The translations under genes and the position numbers were made by a program. This document shows, piece after piece, positions 7,744 to 15,928 of a stretch of DNA of 31,224 nucleotides. Below the pieces are notes generated by a model. That model was not told the origin of the DNA and did no database searches. It was given only the letters and a program-made list of their open reading frames with translations. Origin of the DNA: an uncultured Bacilli bacterium (GTDB lineage: Bacteria > Bacillota_I > Bacilli_A > RF39 > UBA660); NCBI GenBank assembly GCA_948999435.1, contig CARJCM010000011.1, positions 1 to 31,224 of the forward strand. Direction: 5' to 3'. Every line of letters starts with the position of its first letter. Positions within the stretch are counted from its first letter, which is position 1.

Positions 7744-7752
7744 TGTTATAAT
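7744..7752 (+). promoter_or_regulatory. Extended -10 promoter of the ABC exporter operon
   Basis: TGTTATAAT, a perfect extended -10, 39 bp before the TTG start. No clear -35. Confidence 0.65.
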
Positions 7753-7790
7753 TAGTTCTATGACTAATAAAATAAATTGGAGGGATATAT

Positions 7791-9992
7791 TTGAAAAATA
7801 ATAAAATGAAGTTATTTATCTTACCGATAATTGTGGTTATTCTTTTATTAGTTGTACAAGCTTTATGTGATTTGGAATTGCCACAATATACTTCGGATAT
7901 TATAAATAATGGTATTGGTCAAAGTGGAATAAGTAGTAATGTTCCTGAAGTACTTAGTGAAGATATATATGAAGGTATCATTAAAATAAGTGGAGAAGAT
8001 GTAGGAATTATTACTAGCTATGATTTAATAATAAAAGATAATTTAAGTGGTAAAGACCGTGAGCAAATGATTAAAGATTATCCTTTATTAGAAAAAGAAA
8101 ATATTTATGTGTTAAAAAAGTTAAATGATGAACAATTAGAATTACTGGAACAAAAAATTATTAAACCAATGATTATTGCTTCAATGTTTTATAATAATAA
8201 TGAACAAATAGTTAAAGAATTAAATATACCTATTACAGAAGGAGCTAATTTACTTCAATGGTTAATGAGTTTAGATAAGGAAAGTTTTACACAAATAATT
8301 AATAATATCAAAAGCAATTTTGATAATTTGCAAGATTCAATGCTTAATGGTTATGGTGCGATAGCAGTTAAATCTATATATAGTCAAGTTGGTATTGATA
8401 TGGAACAATATCAAATGAATTATATATATAATAAAGGTATTGGAATGTTAGCTATTGCTGGACTTGGAATGATTATTGCAATTATTGTTGGTTACTTAGT
8501 CAGTAAGCTTGCAGCTAGAATTAGTTATTTTTTACGTAATGCTGTTGTAACTAAAATAATGAATTTTGGTTTAGCTGAATTTAAAGAATTTGGCAGTTCA
8601 AGTTTAATTACTAGGTCAACTAATGATATTGAACAAATTAAAAACTTTTTTGTGATGCTTCTTAGAATTGTCGTTTTTGCTCCAATTATGGGTATCGGTG
8701 CTTTTATGAAAGTATTTGATAATCCTCTTAATTGGTTAATTGCTGTTGCTTTAATTTGTATTCTAATTCTTATTAGTATTTTATTTGCTCTTGCTATGCC
8801 TAAATTTAATAGTATGCAAAAATTAATTGATAAAATGAATTTGGTTTCAAGAGAAATTATTACTGGTATGCCAGTTATTAGAACTTTTGGAACAGAAAAA
8901 CATGAAGAAAAAAGATTTGATAAAGCTAATCAAAAGTTAACAAAAACTAACTTATTTATTAATAGATTAATGAATATTATGATGCCAAGTATGATGCTTG
9001 TAATGAATATAATTAGTATTTTAATTATTTGGTATGGTTCTAAACAAATTGATATTGGTACTTTACAAGTAGGAAGTTTACTCGCTTTTATTACTTATAC
9101 AATGCAAATTATTATGTCTTTCTTAATGATTTCAATGGTATCAGTTATGCTTCCAAGAGCTTTAGTTTCTTTAAAAAGAGTTAAAGAAATATTAAATAAA
9201 GATATAAGTATTGTATCTAATTTAAATCCTATTAGTTTTGATGAAGATAAAAGTGGAACAATTGAATTTAAAAATGTAACTTTCAAATATCCTGATGCTG
9301 ATGAAGCAATGCTTAAAAATATTAGTTTTAAAGCTGATAAAGGAACTACAACTGCTTTTATTGGTTCAACTGGTAGTGGTAAGTCAACATTAATTAATTT
9401 GATACCAAGATTTTTTGATGTTACAGAAGGAGAAATAATTTTTGATGGAGTAAATATAAAAGATGCTGATATTAAAGAACTTAGAAATAGAATTGGATAC
9501 GTTCCACAACAAGGGATATTATTTACAGGAACTATAGCTTCTAATTTAATGCTTGGTAATGATAATCTTTCTTTAGATGAAATGAAAAAGTGTGCTAGTG
9601 TTAGTGAATCTTTAGAATTTATTGATAAGAAAGATAATAAATTTGATAGTGATATTTCACAAGGTGGAGCGAATGTAAGTGGTGGTCAAAAACAAAGACT
9701 TTCTATTGCGAGAGCTATAGCTAAAAATCCGGAAGTTTATATTTTTGATGATTCATTTAGTGCGCTTGATTTTAAAACTGATGCTGCTTTAAGAAAAAAT
9801 TTAAAGAAGCATGCTAAAGATGCTACTATTTTGATTGTAGCTCAAAGAATAAGTACTATTATGAATGCTGATAATATAATTGTTCTTAATGAAGGAGAAG
9901 TTGTTGGTAGTGGTACGCACAAAGAGCTTCTTAAAACTTGTGATGTATATAAAGAAATAGCTTTATCACAACTTAGAGAGGAGGAATTATAA
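7791..9992 (+). CDS. ABC exporter half-transporter with degenerate ATPase site (subunit 1)
   Basis: A 733-residue type IV ABC half-transporter: six membrane helices, then a C-terminal nucleotide-binding domain. Helix 1 (residues about 6-26) is separated from helix 2 (about 215-240) by a roughly 180-residue extracytoplasmic insertion, which explains the extra length over the usual 570-600. Walker A GSTGSGKST is at 525-533 and signature SGGQ at 630-633. The Walker B end reads FDDS (D653-D654) in place of DE, and the switch histidine is Q685, so this half forms the non-catalytic site typical of heterodimeric multidrug exporters such as LmrCD, BmrCD and TM287/288. TTG 7791 is placed six bases after GGAGGG; ATG 7806 is too far away. 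Its stop overlaps the next ATG (TAATG). Confidence 0.92.
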   Translation: MKNNKMKLFILPIIVVILLLVVQALCDLELPQYTSDIINNGIGQSGISSNVPEVLSEDIYEGIIKISGEDVGIITSYDLIIKDNLSGKDREQMIKDYPLLEKENIYVLKKLNDEQLELLEQKIIKPMIIASMFYNNNEQIVKELNIPITEGANLLQWLMSLDKESFTQIINNIKSNFDNLQDSMLNGYGAIAVKSIYSQVGIDMEQYQMNYIYNKGIGMLAIAGLGMIIAIIVGYLVSKLAARISYFLRNAVVTKIMNFGLAEFKEFGSSSLITRSTNDIEQIKNFFVMLLRIVVFAPIMGIGAFMKVFDNPLNWLIAVALICILILISILFALAMPKFNSMQKLIDKMNLVSREIITGMPVIRTFGTEKHEEKRFDKANQKLTKTNLFINRLMNIMMPSMMLVMNIISILIIWYGSKQIDIGTLQVGSLLAFITYTMQIIMSFLMISMVSVMLPRALVSLKRVKEILNKDISIVSNLNPISFDEDKSGTIEFKNVTFKYPDADEAMLKNISFKADKGTTTAFIGSTGSGKSTLINLIPRFFDVTEGEIIFDGVNIKDADIKELRNRIGYVPQQGILFTGTIASNLMLGNDNLSLDEMKKCASVSESLEFIDKKDNKFDSDISQGGANVSGGQKQRLSIARAIAKNPEVYIFDDSFSALDFKTDAALRKNLKKHAKDATILIVAQRISTIMNADNIIVLNEGEVVGSGTHKELLKTCDVYKEIALSQLREEEL

Positions 9993-11782
9993 TGGCAAGA
10001 AGAGGTCCTAGTTCAGTAGACAAAGCAAAGGATTTTAAAGGTACTTTAAATAAATTGTTAAAAAGAGTATCAACATATAAAATATTAATTATTTTATCAT
10101 TTATCTTTGCTATTGGTAGTACAATATTTGCAATTATATCTCCTAAAATACTTGGTAATGCGACAACGGAAATATTTAATGGTTTAATTTTAAAGATTAG
10201 TGGGACTGGTGGTATTAATTTTAATACTATTAAAAATATTTTGATTACATTAGGAATTTTATATGTAATTAGTGCACTTTTTAGTTATGTTCAAAGTTTA
10301 ATTATGACTAGTGTTAGTCAAAGAACAAGTTATAGACTTAGAAAAGAAGTTTCACAAAAGCTTAATAAACTGCCAATGAGTTATTTTGATAAACAAAACA
10401 CAGGAGATATTTTATCAATTATTACTAATGATATTGATACAATTCAATTAAATTTAAATAGCTCAGCGACTCAACTTGTATCTTCTATTGTAACTATTAT
10501 TGGGATATTTGTAATGATGTGTTCAATTAATGTTACACTTGCTATTTTAACAGCTTTAGTTCTTCCTGTTGCTTCTATTATTGTTATGCTGATTGTTAAG
10601 AAAAGTCAAAAACACTTTGTTAATCAACAAAAATATTTAGCTGAAGTTGATGCAGAAATAGAAGAAATGGTTAGTGGACACTCAGTTATTAAAGCTTTTA
10701 ATGCTGAGGATAAAACTATTACAATGTTTGATAAAGATAATAAGAAATTATTTGAAGCAGGATTTAAATCACAATTTTTATCAGGTTTAATGCATCCGAT
10801 TATGAACTTTGTTGGTAATTTAAATTATGCTATAATTGCAATAGTTGGAGCAATACTTGCAGTAAAGGGTAAAATAACTGTTGGTAATATTCAAAGTTTT
10901 ATTCAATATTCAAAACAATTTACTAATCCTATTGCACAGTTAGCGCAAATATCTAGTCAAATTCAATCTATGATTGCAGCTAGTGAAAGAGTATTTAATT
11001 TTCTTGATACAGGTGAATATATTGATAATGGTAAATTAAAAGCTACTAGTGTAGAAGGTAATGTGGAATTTAAAAATGTTAAATTTGGTTATAATGAAGA
11101 TAAAATTATTATTAAAGATTTTAATGCTAAAATTAATGCTGGTGAAAAAATTGCGATTGTTGGTCCAACAGGAGCAGGTAAAACTACTATTGTTAAACTT
11201 TTAATGCGTTTTTATGAACTTAATAGTGGGGAGATTTTACTGGATGGTAAAAATATTACCGATTATAAACGTAGTGAATTAGAAAGCGTATTTGCAATGG
11301 TTTTACAAGATACTTGGTTATTTAATGGAACTATTTTAGATAATTTACGTTATGGTAATTTGAATGCCAGTGATAAAGAAGTAATTGATGCAGCTAAAAC
11401 AGCTAATGCTGATTATTTTATTAGAACTTTACCTGATGGTTATAATATGATTTTAAATGAAGAAACTAGTAATATTAGTGGTGGGCAAAAACAACTTCTG
11501 ACTATTGCCAGGGCAATACTTGCTAATCCTAAAATATTAATTTTGGATGAGGCAACTAGTAATGTTGATACAAGAACAGAAGAATTAATTCAAAAAGCTA
11601 TGGATAAAGTAATGATGGGAAGAACTTCATTTATTATTGCTCATAGATTATCAACTATTAAAAATGCTGATTTAATATTAGTTATGAATGAAGGAGATAT
11701 TGTGGAAATAGGTAAACATGATGAACTTTTAAAGAAAAAAGGATTTTATGCAAAAATATATAATTCACAATTTGAAAAATAG
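9992..11782 (+). CDS. ABC exporter half-transporter with canonical ATPase site (subunit 2)
   Basis: A 596-residue partner of the preceding protein with six helices and no large insertion. Walker A GPTGAGKTT is at 391-399, signature SGGQ starts at 496, Walker B ILDE has D519-E520, and the switch histidine is H551 in AHRLST, all canonical. Together the two would form an asymmetric exporter with one active and one degenerate site. The ATG overlaps the upstream TAA by one base and GAGGAGG lies inside the upstream gene, so translation is coupled. The substrate cannot be read from sequence: drugs, lipids or peptides are all possible. A strong terminator follows. Confidence 0.94.
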   Translation: MARRGPSSVDKAKDFKGTLNKLLKRVSTYKILIILSFIFAIGSTIFAIISPKILGNATTEIFNGLILKISGTGGINFNTIKNILITLGILYVISALFSYVQSLIMTSVSQRTSYRLRKEVSQKLNKLPMSYFDKQNTGDILSIITNDIDTIQLNLNSSATQLVSSIVTIIGIFVMMCSINVTLAILTALVLPVASIIVMLIVKKSQKHFVNQQKYLAEVDAEIEEMVSGHSVIKAFNAEDKTITMFDKDNKKLFEAGFKSQFLSGLMHPIMNFVGNLNYAIIAIVGAILAVKGKITVGNIQSFIQYSKQFTNPIAQLAQISSQIQSMIAASERVFNFLDTGEYIDNGKLKATSVEGNVEFKNVKFGYNEDKIIIKDFNAKINAGEKIAIVGPTGAGKTTIVKLLMRFYELNSGEILLDGKNITDYKRSELESVFAMVLQDTWLFNGTILDNLRYGNLNASDKEVIDAAKTANADYFIRTLPDGYNMILNEETSNISGGQKQLLTIARAILANPKILILDEATSNVDTRTEELIQKAMDKVMMGRTSFIIAHRLSTIKNADLILVMNEGDIVEIGKHDELLKKKGFYAKIYNSQFEK

Positions 11783-11811
11783 ATGTTACTTAGTAATATC
11801 TATTTTATTTT
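11776..11811 (+). terminator. Intrinsic terminator after the ABC operon, overlapping the stop codon
   Basis: Nine-bp stem AAAATAGAT/ATCTATTTT with inner TTAC/GTAA pairs, followed by ATTTTA. The TAG stop is in the left arm. Confidence 0.8.
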
Positions 11812-11838
11812 ATAATAGAATTAAGAATATGTATTATG

Positions 11839-11867
11839 TTGTTAAACGAAAGTATTTATGTTATAAT
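11839..11867 (+). promoter_or_regulatory. Promoter of the small RelA/SpoT gene
   Basis: TTGTTA, a 17-bp spacer and TATAAT preceded by TGT (perfect extended -10). The ATG is 29 bp further on behind AAAGGAG. Confidence 0.82.
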
Positions 11868-11895
11868 AATCTAGCTTTAAAAAAGGAGAAAGTTT

Positions 11896-12363
11896 ATGAA
11901 TATTAAACAAGAATATTTAGAGGGTTTGTTTTCTTTAGAAATAGAAGAAATTAAAGATATTTTAATAAATATTTTAAGTCAGTCTGGTGTTCCTTATCAA
12001 ATGGAATTTAGAGTAAAAAGTTTAGAAAAAATACATCAAAAACAACTTTTATTTAAAGAAAGAAATCAATCTTGTGAGTTATTTGATGTTCCAGATATAT
12101 TAGGTTTTAGAATATCTGTTGATACAGAAAGAGATGTTTATAAAGTTTTTGCGCTATTAAATGATTATTTTGAACCAAGTAGGGTTGTTGATTTTTTTAA
12201 TAATCCTAAAAGTACTGGCTATCAAGCGTTTAATTGCTTTTATGATAATTGGGCATTTAATACAGAAATTCAAATAATGACTAAAGAAATGCGGGATTGG
12301 ACAAATGCAACTCATGATGAACATAATAAAAGAAAATATGGTGATATATTAACTAGAAAATAA
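11896..12363 (+). CDS. Minimal RelA/SpoT-type nucleotidyltransferase-fold protein
   Basis: A 155-residue protein resembling the alarmone synthetase domain (RelA_SpoT) alone. Recognisable segments are FRVKSLEKIHQK, the metal-site region DVPDILGFRI, the substrate loop PKSTGYQAF, and EIQIMT followed by WTNATHDEHN. Known enzymes of this type transfer pyrophosphate from ATP to GDP or GTP to make (p)ppGpp. There is no hydrolase, TGS or ACT domain. Stand-alone small alarmone synthetases are usually about 200-250 residues, so this is unusually short, and the family EIQIRT is EIQIMT here. It could be a compact synthetase, a synthetase with altered specificity, or an inactive homologue. It has its own promoter and shares a bidirectional terminator with the convergent phosphoesterase gene. 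Confidence 0.78.
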   Translation: MNIKQEYLEGLFSLEIEEIKDILINILSQSGVPYQMEFRVKSLEKIHQKQLLFKERNQSCELFDVPDILGFRISVDTERDVYKVFALLNDYFEPSRVVDFFNNPKSTGYQAFNCFYDNWAFNTEIQIMTKEMRDWTNATHDEHNKRKYGDILTRK

Positions 12364-12393
12364 AAAACTTCAAGATTTGTTTCTTGAGGTTTT
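12364..12393. terminator. Bidirectional terminator between convergent genes
   Basis: Eleven-bp stem AAAACTTCAAG/CTTGAGGTTTT (one G-T pair) with an 8-nt loop. A-runs on one side and T-runs on the other serve both directions. The leftward gene's stop codon overlaps the right end of the stem. Confidence 0.82.
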
Positions 12394-13207
12394 AATTTGA
12401 ATATAAACGATATAAAGTTATAGAAGGAGAGTTAAAAAATCTTAAACTTATATCTTCAGTTCCTATACCGTTTGATATATATAACTTAGTATTTTTTACT
12501 TTGTGATAGCTTTCTATGTAAGTTTCGGCGCCATCTTTTTTTCTAATGCCACCTATAAAAGGAATTCTGAATTGACCACCTAGAGAATGCCCAGCGAAGA
12601 CAATAGAAGTGTTATCTAACTTATTTATTAAATCTGGTTGATGCATGATTGTTATATTAAAATATTCGTTATCATATAATTCATTTATTTTTTCATCGTT
12701 AGTAATTCCTATAAAATTAAGAGGGGTTTTAGATTCATAATATACTAATTTAGAAGTATTATCTAAAACAATAAAATTACTATTTTCTAATATTCCTTTG
12801 ACTCTATTTTCATTCTTTAAATCATAATCTCCTAAACAGGCAAATTTAAAAACTTGAGATTCTATTTGAGAAAAATATTTAATTATTTTATCTTCATCTT
12901 TATTATTGATATTTTTGCTGTCAAATAAGTCTCCAGTAAATATAACTATGTCAGGTTTTAATTCGTTTATTTCTTTTACTAATTTTTTTAAAGTGTCTTC
13001 ATTTGTTGTACGGCCATAATGTAAATCGGAAAACTGAACTATTTTTAAACCATTATAATCATTATTTAAATTTTTATCGTTTATAGCTATTTCTTTAACA
13101 TTTAAAGAATAGGGGTTAATAAAGCGACCATATAGATAAAAACAAATGGTGATGATTAAAAAACTAAATAATATTTTTATTCCAGTATGTCTATTTTCTT
13201 TTTTCAT
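12392..13207 (-). CDS. YkuE-like metallophosphoesterase with altered catalytic motifs
   Basis: A 271-residue protein with an N-terminal membrane anchor (residues about 10-28) and a calcineurin-like phosphoesterase domain. Motif 1 SDLHYGR (D61, H63) and motif 2 GDLFD (D93) are canonical, and H189 is present in IMHQPD. Motif 3, normally GNHD or GNHE, reads GDYD (126-129), replacing the metal-bridging asparagine and the catalytic histidine. The last motif GHTHGGQ reads GHSLGGQ (206-212), losing a metal-ligand histidine. The fold is preserved, but metal loading or chemistry is probably changed. YkuE-type relatives sit outside the membrane and act on phosphoesters in the envelope. It is the second gene of a leftward operon: its AGGTG ribosome binding site begins inside the stop region of the protease gene, seven bases away. 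Confidence 0.85.
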   Translation of the reverse strand: MKKENRHTGIKILFSFLIITICFYLYGRFINPYSLNVKEIAINDKNLNNDYNGLKIVQFSDLHYGRTTNEDTLKKLVKEINELKPDIVIFTGDLFDSKNINNKDEDKIIKYFSQIESQVFKFACLGDYDLKNENRVKGILENSNFIVLDNTSKLVYYESKTPLNFIGITNDEKINELYDNEYFNITIMHQPDLINKLDNTSIVFAGHSLGGQFRIPFIGGIRKKDGAETYIESYHKVKNTKLYISNGIGTEDISLRFFNSPSITLYRLYSN

Positions 13208-13214
13208 AAAACAC

Positions 13215-13910
13215 CTAAAATAATATTATTAATAGTATACATAAAGAGTTATGGAATAAATGGGCTATGTATCCTGTATATATATTGTTAGTTTCATAAA
13301 TTGCTTTAGCAAAGAAGAAACCTAATGCTCCATAAGGTATTATGAATAATAATTCTAATAATGTATATTCTGCTATATGGGCTAGACCAAATAGTAAACC
13401 AGTTACTATAGCAAATGTATACCATTTAGTAAAAGCTTTTTTAAATGATATTCTAAAAGTTATTTCTTCAATTAATGGACCAATTATTATCATAGTTATC
13501 ATATTAGTAATAGGGAGATTATTTAATAATTCACGATTAGCTGATTCATTAGCAGCGATATCTCCAACTATAAAAGATATAAATATATTACTGATAAACA
13601 TTATTCCTAAACCACATAACCAGTTTTTTAATGCAATGTTAATGTTATCTTTTTTAAAAGTTTTAAAGTCATTTAGAAGTTTTTTTCGATATATAAAACA
13701 TAAACCTAATAACATAATTGTGTATGTTCCAAGTTGAGATAGTCCAGCGATTATTTTATTAGAACTTTCATAATAATTACCAAAGATTGTACCACCAATT
13801 AAAGCAAAAACAAAATATAAAATAATAGTACTAATACCTTTAAAAAATTCAATTATTTTATTAGGCTCTTTTTCTATAATTTCAGTTATTTCTTTTGTTT
13901 CTTCTTTCAT
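13215..13910 (-). CDS. CPBP (CAAX/Abi) family intramembrane protease
   Basis: A 231-residue protein with about six to seven membrane helices. The three family motifs are visible: EExxxR as E148-E149-R153 (EEITFR), H178 in FGLAHI, and HxxxN as H217-N221 (HLFHN). Family members are glutamate-type intramembrane proteases; bacterial ones have roles ranging from bacteriocin self-immunity to anchoring or processing of membrane proteins, and the target here cannot be read. GGAG lies eight bases before the ATG. It is the first gene of the leftward operon, from the promoter at 13934-13962, and is divergent from the pilin operon. Confidence 0.9.
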   Translation of the reverse strand: MKEETKEITEIIEKEPNKIIEFFKGISTIILYFVFALIGGTIFGNYYESSNKIIAGLSQLGTYTIMLLGLCFIYRKKLLNDFKTFKKDNINIALKNWLCGLGIMFISNIFISFIVGDIAANESANRELLNNLPITNMITMIIIGPLIEEITFRISFKKAFTKWYTFAIVTGLLFGLAHIAEYTLLELLFIIPYGALGFFFAKAIYETNNIYTGYIAHLFHNSLCILLIILF

Positions 13911-13933
13911 TTTGTAGGCTCCATTCTTTTTTT

Positions 13934-13962
13934 ATATTATCATAAATTAATTTTGGAGACAA
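13934..13962 (-). promoter_or_regulatory. Leftward promoter of the protease-phosphoesterase operon
   Basis: On the minus strand: TTGTCT, a 17-bp spacer and TAATAT, with the start codon 24 bp downstream. Confidence 0.7.
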
Positions 13963-14000
13963 TAGTTTTAGGATATTTTACAATTTTTTCAATCAGGTTG

Positions 14001-14029
14001 TTGATATTTTGCTAAAAATTAGTTATAAT
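14001..14029 (+). promoter_or_regulatory. Promoter of the pilin-like operon
   Basis: TTGATA, a 17-bp spacer and TATAAT. The first ATG is 35 bp downstream with AAAGGAGGA ahead of it. Confidence 0.85.
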
Positions 14030-14063
14030 AAAATATATAAATGATAAAAGGAGGAAGATATTT

Positions 14064-14321
14064 ATGAAGGAAGCGACTGGAGAATTAAATATGACAGTTA
14101 TTACAGTTGTTGCAATAGCAGCAGTAGCAGCATTCTTTTATGCTTTTGTTTGGCCAGCGATAAGAAATAATTTACAAAGTACAACTAAATGTAATGCAGC
14201 TGTATGCCCACCTTGTGATAGTGCTATGTGTGAATGTACATATTATGAGGGCGAAGGAGATAATGCTAAAGAAGAAACTATTAAGTGCAAAAATCCAGAG
14301 TATGTTGCTGGAAATAAATAG
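14064..14321 (+). CDS. Small pilin-like protein 1, cysteine-rich
   Basis: An 85-residue protein: short polar leader MKEATG, a 21-residue hydrophobic helix (about 10-30), then a polar tail. The leader pattern M-[KR]-[EQ]-[AS]-x-G recurs in the next three proteins and resembles a type IV/Tad prepilin leader cut after glycine, leaving a mature chain that begins ELNM. It lacks the usual E5 of type IV pilins and the EY of Flp pilins. The tail holds six cysteines, including CPPC and CEC, likely paired by disulfides outside the cell. It is closely related to the next protein (ELNMT versus EANMT, FVWPAI versus FIWPNI). As the first and smallest gene of the operon it could be the main subunit. Pilin function is inferred from layout and the downstream TadZ-like gene. 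Confidence 0.7.
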   Translation: MKEATGELNMTVITVVAIAAVAAFFYAFVWPAIRNNLQSTTKCNAAVCPPCDSAMCECTYYEGEGDNAKEETIKCKNPEYVAGNK

Positions 14322-14342
14322 ACTGAATTAGGAGGATTTTAG

Positions 14343-14597
14343 ATGAAGCAGGCGATGGGTGAAGCTAATATGACAATAGTAATAGTTTTAATTATAGCTG
14401 TATTGTCTGTTTTATTTTTTTCTTTTATTTGGCCTAATATTAAAATGCAGTTTAAACATGATACAAGATGTGATGATGCGATTTGTTTGTGTCCAGAATA
14501 TGATGCAAATGGTAAATGTTCTTATCACGGAGCAACTGTAGAATGCTATTTTAAAGAAGATAGAAATAAAAAAATTACATGCGCTTGGAAAGGTTAA
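14343..14597 (+). CDS. Small pilin-like protein 2, cysteine-rich
   Basis: An 84-residue paralogue of the preceding protein. It has leader MKQAMG, then EANM, a hydrophobic helix (residues about 10-30) ending FIWPNI, and a tail with six cysteines, including CLC. AGGAGG lies ahead of the ATG and the gap to the upstream stop is 21 bp, so both are in one operon. The cysteine spacing differs from protein 1, suggesting two subunits that are not interchangeable. No database family is recognised. Inferred to be assembled into the same surface fibre. Confidence 0.68.
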   Translation: MKQAMGEANMTIVIVLIIAVLSVLFFSFIWPNIKMQFKHDTRCDDAICLCPEYDANGKCSYHGATVECYFKEDRNKKITCAWKG

Positions 14598-14615
14598 ATG
14601 ATTAGGTGATATAAT

Positions 14616-15131
14616 TTGAAAGAGGCAGTAGGTGGCTTTTCATTATTTACAATTGTTATAGCATTTGTAGTTATTTTCACGGGTTATATTAGTCTATCAA
14701 TTAACTATTCTAAGGCATATAATGTTAAAAATGAACTTATTAACATTATAAGAAATCAAGGAGGAGTTTGTTCTTCTGATACACCAAGTAATTCCAATAA
14801 TTGTTATAATTTCGTGGAACAAGTAACAGATTATTTTAGAGAAACTAATTATAGAAGTTTTGGGACTTGTGGTGAGGATTTTGTCGGTTATACAAGAACT
14901 GGAGAACTTGCAAATTCGGGAGATAGAGCGGCTTTTTGTATAAGAGGAATACCTGCGAATGGAAACTCTGAACTTCCAAATGCGTTATATTATCAAGTAA
15001 AAGTTTTTTGGCAACTAGATTTGCCAGTATTCGGAAGTTTATTTAATTTTTCAATAAATGGAGAGACTGCAAGAGTTTATGCTCCTAATGAATGTACTGT
15101 TTTGGATATTAAATATGATTGGTGTAGTTAA
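14616..15131 (+). CDS. TadE-like minor pilin homologue 1
   Basis: A 171-residue protein with leader MKEAVG, a membrane helix (residues about 8-28) and an extracytoplasmic domain with cysteines. It is homologous to the next protein: both have a YSKAYNVKNE/YNKSVSVKNE segment, then YR..G.C, then YYQ followed by LPV.G and a final G-x-TA strand. The helix, VKNE and LPVFG layout resembles TadE/TadF minor pilins. The start is TTG at 14616, placed five bases after AGGTGAT. It is confirmed by the shared leader, which appears only if this TTG is used. Position inside the operon, 18 bp after the previous stop, supports a role as a fibre-initiating or base subunit. The specific role is inferred. Confidence 0.66.
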   Translation: MKEAVGGFSLFTIVIAFVVIFTGYISLSINYSKAYNVKNELINIIRNQGGVCSSDTPSNSNNCYNFVEQVTDYFRETNYRSFGTCGEDFVGYTRTGELANSGDRAAFCIRGIPANGNSELPNALYYQVKVFWQLDLPVFGSLFNFSINGETARVYAPNECTVLDIKYDWCS

Positions 15132-15146
15132 AGTGAGGGATAAATT

Positions 15147-15869
15147 ATGAGACAGTCTATTGGTGGAAGCTGGCTTATTGGCTTAATGCTTTTATTTATC
15201 TTTCTTTTTGCAGGATATATTATTTTAACACTTGATTATAATAAAAGTGTATCTGTAAAAAATGAAGCATTATCATTAATTGAGAAATATCAAGGATTAA
15301 ATGAGGAGTCTATTACACTTTTAAATAATTATCTTATAGGTGCTGGATATAGAACTGTAGGTAATTGTTCTGAGCAACAAGGAATGTATGGAGCATATGA
15401 TTTAGAAAGTAATGAACTTGAAGAAACTCAAAGTGGTCAAAATTATTATTATTGTGTAAAAAAATATAAAGGAGCGAATACTTCTCATTATTATCAAATT
15501 ACTCTATTTTATAGATTTAATCTTCCTGTTATAGGGAATATATCCCAATTTACAATAAAAGGTTCAACTGCTAACTTTCAAGCTAAAGATGATATTAAAT
15601 ATGCGATGGCTGTTGATGGTAGTAGTGGTGGAGTTGGAAGTGGTGATAATAACCAAGAAGCTACTTTTACTGTTAGATTTAATGTTAATGGAGGGTCTAC
15701 ACCGGTTCCTGGTCAACAAGTTTCTTCTGGAGCTAGAGCTGTAAAACCTGGAAATCCTGTTAGAAATGGTTTTACTTTTAAGGGATGGAAGTTAAATGGA
15801 AGTGTTTATGATTTTTCTAGCCCAGTAACAAGCAATATAACATTAATAGCAGATTGGCAAGCAAATTAA
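15147..15869 (+). CDS. TadE-like minor pilin homologue 2 with a C-terminal InlB-type repeat
   Basis: A 240-residue protein with leader MRQSIG, a helix (about 9-28) and a TadE-like domain related to the preceding protein up to about residue 150. A Gly/Ser linker (GSSGGVGSGDN) follows, and then a Listeria-Bacteroides repeat (Flg_new/InlB B-repeat type): VRFNVNGGS, VKPGNPVRNGFTFKGW, ITLIADW. Such repeats are extracellular beta-grasp modules common in Gram-positive surface proteins. A pilin-type anchor fused to an adhesin-type module suggests a tip or surface-displayed subunit. AGTGAGGGA precedes the ATG. Confidence 0.72.
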   Translation: MRQSIGGSWLIGLMLLFIFLFAGYIILTLDYNKSVSVKNEALSLIEKYQGLNEESITLLNNYLIGAGYRTVGNCSEQQGMYGAYDLESNELEETQSGQNYYYCVKKYKGANTSHYYQITLFYRFNLPVIGNISQFTIKGSTANFQAKDDIKYAMAVDGSSGGVGSGDNNQEATFTVRFNVNGGSTPVPGQQVSSGARAVKPGNPVRNGFTFKGWKLNGSVYDFSSPVTSNITLIADWQAN

Positions 15870-15928
15870 TATAAAAGATTTTAGATATAGTTATATAGTT
15901 CAAGAATATAAAATTATGGAGGTAAATT

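Noticed and set aside
13342..13737. 131-codon plus-strand frame
   Set aside because: It is antisense to the CPBP protease, whose catalytic motifs are intact. Its composition is that of a reversed membrane protein and it has no ribosome binding site.
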